NCBI GenBank assembly: GCA_013141455.1
Contig: JABFQW010000041.1
Location: 1 to 44,079, forward strand
Direction: 5' to 3'
DNA length: 44,079 bases
Source of the DNA: Bacteroidales bacterium
GTDB lineage: Bacteria; Bacteroidota; Bacteroidia; Bacteroidales; F082
The translations under genes and the position numbers were made by a program. Positions 34,585-41,165 of the stretch are shown in pieces; position 1 is the first letter of the stretch; every line of letters starts with the position of its first letter. The notes beneath the pieces were generated by a model. It was not told the DNA's origin, ran no database searches, and saw only the letters and a program-made list of their open reading frames with translations.

Positions 34585-34953
34585 ATGAAAAAATATAAGA
34601 TTATCTTTTGGGTTACAACGGGTATCATCTTCCTGTTCGAAGGTGTTATGCCTGCATTTACTTCGCAAACTGAAATGGCCAAAGAAGGAATCCGTCATTT
34701 GGGCTATCCTGATTATTTCGGAGTGATGTTAACTGTTTTCAAGGTTCTTGGAGCGCTTGCCCTGATCATTCCCCGCATTCCGGGCCGGATCAAAGAATGG
34801 GCTTATGCCGGTTTCGCCTTCGATTTTATTGCGGCATTTGTAAGCAACTGGGCGGTGGACGGGTTGACTCCTTCTGCCTTTTTTCCACTTGTGTTTGTTG
34901 GAATTCTGGTACTGTCGTATGTTAATTTTCATAAACTTCAGCAAAACGACTAA
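34585..34953 (+). CDS. DoxX-family membrane protein
   Basis: This is a 122-residue protein with four membrane helices in the DoxX/DoxD pattern: WVTTGIIFLFEGVMPAF, then GYPDYFGVMLTVFKVLGALA, LIIPRIPGRIKEWAYAGFAF and FPLVFVGILVLSYVNF. The IPRIPGRIKEWAYAGFAFD segment is characteristic of DoxX-like proteins in this phylum. Some relatives belong to thiosulfate:quinone oxidoreductase or oxidative-stress membrane complexes, but short stand-alone members like this lack a known reaction. It is probably co-transcribed with the flanking VOC genes. Confidence 0.88.
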   Translation: MKKYKIIFWVTTGIIFLFEGVMPAFTSQTEMAKEGIRHLGYPDYFGVMLTVFKVLGALALIIPRIPGRIKEWAYAGFAFDFIAAFVSNWAVDGLTPSAFFPLVFVGILVLSYVNFHKLQQND

Positions 34954-35014
34954 ATAAGGTCTTAAATAAATTTAAACATCAAAACTAATTTTTCATCCTT
35001 AAAAATCAAAAATC

Positions 35015-35458
35015 ATGGCAACAGTAAGCACATATCTCAACTTTCACGATAACACGGAGGAAGCCTTCAATTTTTATAAATCTGTTTTCGGAACCGAGTT
35101 TTGTGGTTCCGGTTTTATGCGTTTCAAAGACATCCCGGCATCAGAAGGAACACCTCCTTTGCCTGAGACTGTCCTGAACTTAGTGATGCATGTTGAATTG
35201 CCAATCCTTGGCGGACATATCCTGATGGGTACCGATGCCCCGGAAGCCATGGGATTCGCGGTAAATGCCGGCAACAATGTTTATATCATGCTTCAACCTG
35301 ATACCCGGCAAGAAACGAAACGCCTGTTTGATGCACTTTCCGAAGGCGGAAAAGTTGAACAAGAGTTACAGGTGATGTTTTGGGGTGATTACTACGGAAG
35401 TTGCAAAGATAAATTTGGGGTGCAATGGATGTTTAATTGCGCTACGCCAAACAATTAA
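35015..35458 (+). CDS. VOC-superfamily protein (PhnB-like)
   Basis: This is a 147-residue PhnB-like protein. YLNFHDNTEEAFNFYKSVFG at 7-26 opens module one, followed by LVMHVELPILGGHILMGTDA. Module two contains MLQPDTRQETKRLFDALSEG, then GDYYGSCKDKFGVQWMFNC. DKFGVQW is the signature shared with 3-demethylubiquinone-9 3-methyltransferase-like VOC proteins, a name that does not imply methyltransferase activity. It is one of three VOC proteins in this run; all differ enough to be old paralogues. Confidence 0.9.
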   Translation: MATVSTYLNFHDNTEEAFNFYKSVFGTEFCGSGFMRFKDIPASEGTPPLPETVLNLVMHVELPILGGHILMGTDAPEAMGFAVNAGNNVYIMLQPDTRQETKRLFDALSEGGKVEQELQVMFWGDYYGSCKDKFGVQWMFNCATPNN

Positions 35459-35460
35459 TA

Positions 35461-35753
35461 TTGGCCGGAAACCAGACATTAAGGATATGCAAAAATGGGC
35501 ACCGCTGCTACAAAAGCAGCGATTGCCCAGTGTGTCCGGAATGTGAAGCAGTACGAAATAACCGGGATTATTTTGCAAAAAATCTTGCTGCGCCCACCCG
35601 GCATGCTTTGGAAGGAAAAGGTATCACTAATCTTCAGCAAATTCTTCTTTCAGCGAAGAGGAAATTATACGACTTCACGTGATAGGTAAAAACTCGCTGA
35701 CAAAGCTTCAATGTATGATGCATGAATTTGGTTTAACTTTTAACAAACAGTAA
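35461..35753 (+). pseudogene. Frameshifted zinc-ribbon plus helix-hairpin-helix (RNA polymerase alpha-CTD-like) protein
   Basis: The first frame reads RICKNGHRCYKSSDCPVCPE, a four-cysteine zinc-ribbon, then NLAAPTRHALEGKGITNLQQ, an alpha-CTD-like helix-hairpin-helix. It runs out of frame at the TTT at 35648-35650. The other frame continues FSEEEIIRLHVIGKNSLTKL and QCMMHEFGLTFNKQ to TAA at 35751-35753, exactly as intact relatives do. One missing T restores the full protein (NLQQILLFSEEEII). No ATG begins it; TTG at 35461 is a possible start. The stop is one base from the ATG of the next gene, so the arrangement was once translationally tight. Confidence 0.8.
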
Positions 35754-35754
35754 A

Positions 35755-36309
35755 ATGAGAAAACTATCAGCATTTAATTTTATAACACTGAACGGATATT
35801 TTCATGGTCCGGAAGGTGATATCAGCTGGCACCGACATGGAGCGGAGGAGAATCAATTCGCTGCCGAAAGCATGAAAGCAGAGAATACGCTGCTTTTCGG
35901 CCGTAAGACCTATGAAATGATGGCCGGTTACTGGCCAGGTCCGATGGCGATTGAAAATGATCGTGAAGTTGCCGAAGGCATGAATAATGCCGACAAAATT
36001 GTTGTCACACGCACACTGAAGAACGCCGCCTGGAATAATACCCGCATTCTGACCGGTGATTTAGTTACCGGTATTAACCGGCTGAAGGCAAGCCCCGGAA
36101 ACAACATTACTTTGCTCGGGAGCGGGAGTATTTTGACCCAACTTGCCGAAAACGGCCTGATTGATGAATACCTGGTAATGATCGACCCAGTAGCCATTGG
36201 TGCCGGAACACCCATATTCGACCAAATCGGTACCGTATTAAACCTCAAACTTACACAGGTGAAGTCGTTCAAAAGCGGAGTTGTACTGTTGGGTTATGTC
36301 CCATGCTAA
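35755..36309 (+). CDS. Dihydrofolate-reductase-like (RibD C-terminal domain) protein
   Basis: This is a 184-residue protein with the RibD-C/DHFR fold: KLSAFNFITLNGYFHGPEGD at the N-terminus, ENTLLFGRKTYEMMAGYWPG at about 44-63, IVVTRTLKNAAW and the nucleotide-binding GSGSILTQLAENGLIDEYLV (about 123-142). It ends IDPVAIGAGTPIF and a short hydrophobic strand. Such stand-alone members probably reduce a small molecule with NAD(P)H, but their substrates are unknown, and it is not the cellular folA. Start ATG at 35755 follows the upstream stop by one base. Confidence 0.9.
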   Translation: MRKLSAFNFITLNGYFHGPEGDISWHRHGAEENQFAAESMKAENTLLFGRKTYEMMAGYWPGPMAIENDREVAEGMNNADKIVVTRTLKNAAWNNTRILTGDLVTGINRLKASPGNNITLLGSGSILTQLAENGLIDEYLVMIDPVAIGAGTPIFDQIGTVLNLKLTQVKSFKSGVVLLGYVPC

Positions 36310-36352
36310 ACGGTTACACGAAAGTATTTTATTAACATAAAAGCAAAACATA

Positions 36353-36775
36353 ATGAAAAACAAAATATATCCCTGCCTCTGGTTTGATGGAAACGCCGGA
36401 GAAGCTGCAGCTTTTTACTGCTCGATTTTTAAAACCTCAACGATCACTTCAGAAAACCCTATGGTAGTGAACTTTGAATTGAATGGAACCAGGTTTATGG
36501 GTTTAAATGGTGGACCGAACTACAAATTTACGCCTGCAACCTCTTTCGTCATAGAATGCGAAACACAGGAGGAAATTGATTATTACTGGGAAAAGTTGGG
36601 TACCGGAGGCAAATATGACCAATGCGGTTGGCTTGATGACAAATTTGGTGTTTCGTGGCAGATTGTCCCGACCATTCTCGGTTCACTTATGAGCGATCCG
36701 TCAAGAGCAGAACGCGTGATCAATGCCTTTCTTCAGATGAAGAAATTCGAAATAGATAAGCTGCTGAATGCCTGA
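36353..36775 (+). CDS. VOC-superfamily protein (PhnB/3-dmu-9_3-mt-like)
   Basis: This is a 140-residue protein with the diagnostic start YPCLWFDGNAGEAAAFYCSI and LNGTRFMGLNGGPNYKFTPA in module one, and SFVIECETQEEIDYYWEKLG and WLDDKFGVSWQIVPT in module two. The C-terminal helix carries RAERVINAFLQMKKFEI. Family members are of unknown substrate. It is the last gene of the plus-strand run; a strong bidirectional terminator follows. Confidence 0.92.
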   Translation: MKNKIYPCLWFDGNAGEAAAFYCSIFKTSTITSENPMVVNFELNGTRFMGLNGGPNYKFTPATSFVIECETQEEIDYYWEKLGTGGKYDQCGWLDDKFGVSWQIVPTILGSLMSDPSRAERVINAFLQMKKFEIDKLLNA

Positions 36776-36834
36776 GAGAATTATAATCGTCTTTTTCGGC
36801 GAGAAGAGACGTTTCGTTCATATCGGATAGGAAA

Positions 36835-36877
36835 AAAGGGGAAACGGACTACCGTTACGCAAGTCCGTTTCCCCTTT
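36835..36877. terminator. Strong bidirectional intrinsic terminator
   Basis: Perfect 16-bp arms aaaggggaaacggact (36835-36850) and agtccgtttccccttt (36862-36877) enclose an 11-base loop. Extra A residues upstream and T residues within the right arm give U-rich ends for both strands. It lies between the convergent VOC gene and the giant T9SS cargo gene. Confidence 0.9.
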
Positions 36878-36891
36878 GTGGCTATTCATTT

Positions 36892-39800
36892 TCAACGGAT
36901 CATAACGGCGCTTTGACGATGATTAGTGTCCGTATATGTGATCAGATAACAACCCGGCCTAAGTGTTGAAACGGGAAGCTGAATTTCGGTCAGACCCGCT
37001 GCCACAGCCTGCCTTAAAACCACTCTGCCACTCAGATCACTTACTAAAACGTTCGCCTGATATCCTGTCAAGGTCCCGGTTCTGATGGTAATCATTTCGT
37101 TTGCCGGATTAGGATACAATACCAAGGTAGGGTATTTTTCTTCAGGAATACCAATACATTGATCCACCATGATGAAATTTTCAAGTGAAAAAGTATTTGA
37201 GGTTTGTCCGTCAGAAACAGTTAATGTTACCCCAAAGTAACCTTCGGTTTCGTAGGTTATAACCGGATATGGGCCTTCGTATTCTGAAGGCGTTCCTCCT
37301 TCAAAAATCCAGTGAAAGGTGGTGGGGGTACCATTGCATAAAGGTTCAAAACGAACAACTGATCCTTTACAGATGAAGGTGCTGTCGGCTTTAAAGTTTG
37401 CTGCCAACAAATTTGTCTGATAACCGAAAAAATCGAGATAACGTTTTATCATTTCCGTCTTATTTGGACCCTCAATTGGACTTATTCCACCAAACTCAAC
37501 TGATGAGGCGATTGTCCGGTAATTGCCGGTATTAAGCGCAACAGTAAAATTTAATCCGCTGTTTTTATCACTTAACCATGGAACCGCTGGTTCAATGGCC
37601 TGTAAGTTTGCCTGAAATAAGGAATCTCCACGGTAATCAAAATTAAAATCTTCGACTGGTGTGCCGGCTAAACCAATAAGGGTGTCGGAAGGCGTAGCAA
37701 TCGCATCATATAGACCGTTAACCATTAATCTCTGTGCTAGCAGTGATGTAGCCTGTATGATATAAAACGGACCTGCTTCAACGTAAAGATTACCACCATT
37801 ATCCAGAAATTCGACCAATAAATTTATTTCAGAAGTAGTTAAATTGTAATTGTCAGATAAAAATCCAAGCGACAAAAAGAGGATATCATAATTGAGAAGT
37901 TCATCGGTGATCGATACAAAACGGTTAACATTTAAATTTAATTCATTAATGGCTGAAGCAATATGTATTGAAGAATTATGGTTTCCATCCATATCGATCA
38001 GTGCAATGGAAGGTTCTCCGATTGTAAGGAAGAATTCTTTTATTATCAATGGGTTGTCGTCATTTTCGATTTCCATTCTTAACAGAATCACTTTATTTAA
38101 AGGGGTATTGGTGTTTATTTTAATGTGGAATTTTGCTGAACACATTGATAAACCTTTCAGTTCTCCAAGATCAATGGTGGTCGGTCCCGACAAACCTGCA
38201 AAAGGATCTTCGATACTTGCTTTTAGGGTAAACCGACCTGCCGAAACTTTCCCATAATTAAATATTCTGAAAAGTAAATCGGCTTCCTCACCTGGTTCAG
38301 GAATAAAATTATTACCATCATCCACCACGATTGGTGAAAATACCAGTACCGGTAAATCAATTTGAAAATTCCTGTAAGTGTGAAAAACAAAATCATTCGT
38401 GGTACCGGAAACTTCAATTCCGGCCAGCTGAGGTTTACTCAAAGTATCGTTTATCTGCAGACTGAAAAGGTCATCTACAACCATTGTTTGACCCGGAAGC
38501 AGGTCGATGCCGGAAATATCATTTCCAATAACTGAGGCGTTTGGTGTAACAGTATGAACATCGACCGAAAGACTTGTAATGGTTTCGTCTCCGTGGTTTA
38601 TCAGCGTAATACTAAGTGGAAGAACGCTGCCAGGCGGAATGATGGTATCTGAATTGGCTAAGCCCAAACTCATTTCCAGACCGGAAGTCATCAGGATTGA
38701 TTTTTCATTGAAAATGCGCTGAGAGTCGTGTGCCTGTATAATAATTTTATCAGAAAATGGCTGAGCATTTGCTTCAATAGTAAGCATTCCTTCGTTACTC
38801 ATAGCAATTTCATCAGGCAATGACGAAGGGATAAACCTAATTATTTTTCCTTCAACAGGAACGGTACCGTTGTAACGGCTGTAGTAAGTACTTTCGCTTT
38901 TACCATCGCTCATACCAATTACCGGAAGCATTTTTCCGGGCTCACCGATTGAACCGTAATGATGAGCAATTTGGCCATCCTTGAAAATGGTTGTAGAAAA
39001 AATGACGGTATTATTGTCCGATTGATCCGAAATCTTCCAGTTAAAAACAAGGCTATCAGTATAAGTATTGTAAGAAATATAATCGCTGGCAGAATGCAGA
39101 AAAAGTTCGTGGTTCATATATCCAGCAACTGCCCGCACCTGCCGAAGATAATTTTCATCGTAAAGCAGATAGTGATAAGGCATATCTTGCTGATCGAAGA
39201 GCAGATAACCGTTCACATTCATATATAGCGTATCGTAATTATTTCCATAAAAAGGGAAACTGAAAGGCAATGGTACCGTAGCAAAACCGCTTTCAGTATT
39301 GGTTGGAATAAGAGCCGTTCCTTCTGCCGGACTATAAGGAGCTAAACTTTCTGTTTCATTAATTATTTGTTTCAATGCCCAGGTATAGGGCGGAAATCCA
39401 CCGGTTGCCGAAAACTGAATAGTTTTATCCATTCCGGAAGGAACGAAAACAGTTTCATCGGGCTGAATTTCGACAGGCACAATACCCGAATCAACAATTA
39501 TCGAAGCAACAGTTTTCTCATTATCAACAATAGCCAACGGTAGAATCGGGCTTATAAATTCAACTGGCTCTGTATTGAGATAACTCATCACCGAATAATT
39601 GAGCAAATATCCGTCACCCCATCCTTCCGCATCTTTCTCTTCAATAATAAGGAAAATCCGAAATGGTTCGCCGCTTTTTGAATAACTGAGCAATGGGGTA
39701 ATATCCAAACCCAATTCGAGTGTTTCTCCATCTGTTTCTGGGCTTCCGGTCATATTGAAATCACCACCCTGAAAGTTGAAATGAGAAAATGACATGGTGT

Positions 39801-40917
39801 TTGTAGGAAAATATTCGGAGGTATCGGTAGTTATTCCAGCCAATAACCTTATTCTGCCACGCAAATTATATTTTATTGTGGCTTTGATTGTTAAAAGTGG
39901 TTTTGCCGCTGTATCGGGATACAACACATGCACCGAATTGTTCCAGATACCACCCTCGCCATATTTCATGGCCAATGTTCGGTACAGCACATAACAAAAG
40001 CCCGAATCAGCCCACCAATCTCCATAGGAATTAACCATTTTAACCCCACCAATCTCCCAGTCGCACATATCTACCAAGGTATCACCCGTAATATCGAGAT
40101 GGTTGGTGTAAAGTCCGTCGCCGTTCAAATCAATGCGGATCGAATCGTTATAGCCAACAATGGTCATGGCATGTGAGGCCACATCACCGAAAATATCGTG
40201 TACATGTTTTCCTGCTTCAGGCGTTCCTTCAGGTAGTATTTTAAGTCCATAGTACTGACCGGCTGTGTAATTGGCAACACCACCGGTTTCGGATCCATCC
40301 AGATGGTCATTTAGCCAGTGTTTTAATACCATAAGGCCATCAGGTGTTCCTGTGTAGATCGAACTGACGCCCGAAATCCGGTTGTGCATCGCCTGAAAAT
40401 AGCCATCATAGCCAGTCATCCAGCGATAACTGTCATTAACCCAAATTGATCCGTAAATGGCTTCGGCGGGTGTACCGGCATCATACAAAATATCGAAAGT
40501 GTGAAAATAATTGACTCCTCCGCCCCAATAATCGGTTGCCGCAGTCATAAAGTTCCAGACGAAATGACTGGGATATTGGTTGATATTGGTGTCGGCATGG
40601 AGTCCGCGCATTCGGTTTATTTCGTAACAGAAATTGTAAGCAACAGACGCGGATTGTTCGCACGAGGCGCCCTGCTGAAGGAAAACCGGACGCAGATAGG
40701 GTTGATTTGAGTTATCAACCACGGCCGGTAATTCAATCAAACTACTCTTCTGTGACAGTTGAAGTCGTGGATAATCAGGATAATCCTGTCCAGGCTGCCT
40801 GACACGTTCCATGCTGCCATATTTAACTGCTTTATTGCTTTCAATGGAAGTTGATTGTTGACAAATGCCATTCAAAGTGAAAATAAAAAAAAGTAGTGGA
40901 GTAATAACTGTTTTCAT
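36892..40917 (-). CDS. Giant secreted papain-like (C1) peptidase with beta domains, PKD domain and T9SS sorting domain
   Basis: This protein has about 1341 residues. I choose ATG 40917 because it directly starts a signal peptide (MKTVITPLLFFIFTLNGICQ); an ATG at 40944 adds nine residues. Counting from 40944, the C1 peptidase domain spans about 80-340, with Gln91 and Cys95 in QGASCEQSA, His258 in SHAMTIVGY and Asn305 in VNSYGDWWADSG. Several beta-sandwich domains follow, then a Rossmann-like segment (IALIDMDGNHNSS ... EFLDNGGNLYVEAGP), a PKD domain (FICKGSVVRFEP, EGYFGVTLTVSDG) and the T9SS type A domain (VLYPNPANEMITI to the C-terminus). It is probably a surface-bound or released protease. 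A paralogue lies directly upstream. Confidence 0.9.
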   Translation of the reverse strand: MKTVITPLLFFIFTLNGICQQSTSIESNKAVKYGSMERVRQPGQDYPDYPRLQLSQKSSLIELPAVVDNSNQPYLRPVFLQQGASCEQSASVAYNFCYEINRMRGLHADTNINQYPSHFVWNFMTAATDYWGGGVNYFHTFDILYDAGTPAEAIYGSIWVNDSYRWMTGYDGYFQAMHNRISGVSSIYTGTPDGLMVLKHWLNDHLDGSETGGVANYTAGQYYGLKILPEGTPEAGKHVHDIFGDVASHAMTIVGYNDSIRIDLNGDGLYTNHLDITGDTLVDMCDWEIGGVKMVNSYGDWWADSGFCYVLYRTLAMKYGEGGIWNNSVHVLYPDTAAKPLLTIKATIKYNLRGRIRLLAGITTDTSEYFPTNTMSFSHFNFQGGDFNMTGSPETDGETLELGLDITPLLSYSKSGEPFRIFLIIEEKDAEGWGDGYLLNYSVMSYLNTEPVEFISPILPLAIVDNEKTVASIIVDSGIVPVEIQPDETVFVPSGMDKTIQFSATGGFPPYTWALKQIINETESLAPYSPAEGTALIPTNTESGFATVPLPFSFPFYGNNYDTLYMNVNGYLLFDQQDMPYHYLLYDENYLRQVRAVAGYMNHELFLHSASDYISYNTYTDSLVFNWKISDQSDNNTVIFSTTIFKDGQIAHHYGSIGEPGKMLPVIGMSDGKSESTYYSRYNGTVPVEGKIIRFIPSSLPDEIAMSNEGMLTIEANAQPFSDKIIIQAHDSQRIFNEKSILMTSGLEMSLGLANSDTIIPPGSVLPLSITLINHGDETITSLSVDVHTVTPNASVIGNDISGIDLLPGQTMVVDDLFSLQINDTLSKPQLAGIEVSGTTNDFVFHTYRNFQIDLPVLVFSPIVVDDGNNFIPEPGEEADLLFRIFNYGKVSAGRFTLKASIEDPFAGLSGPTTIDLGELKGLSMCSAKFHIKINTNTPLNKVILLRMEIENDDNPLIIKEFFLTIGEPSIALIDMDGNHNSSIHIASAINELNLNVNRFVSITDELLNYDILFLSLGFLSDNYNLTTSEINLLVEFLDNGGNLYVEAGPFYIIQATSLLAQRLMVNGLYDAIATPSDTLIGLAGTPVEDFNFDYRGDSLFQANLQAIEPAVPWLSDKNSGLNFTVALNTGNYRTIASSVEFGGISPIEGPNKTEMIKRYLDFFGYQTNLLAANFKADSTFICKGSVVRFEPLCNGTPTTFHWIFEGGTPSEYEGPYPVITYETEGYFGVTLTVSDGQTSNTFSLENFIMVDQCIGIPEEKYPTLVLYPNPANEMITIRTGTLTGYQANVLVSDLSGRVVLRQAVAAGLTEIQLPVSTLRPGCYLITYTDTNHRQSAVMIR

Positions 40918-41165
40918 TGGTAGAATTGCTTGATTACTTTTCAAAAATACTTTAATTCTGATAATAAGACAAATACACTTGAATAATTAAACCCAAATTA
41001 ATCAATAGGAGGTCCATAAAAACCAAACTATCTGGTTTAGTTGGATTTAACCTACCCTCGACTTTTGTTATTGGGATTTGGTTGACTGATCACCATCTAA
41101 TTAAAAATTTCGGTTATCATTTCTGGTGTTCGCAGACTTTAACCCTGAATTCTGTAAAAACTTTT

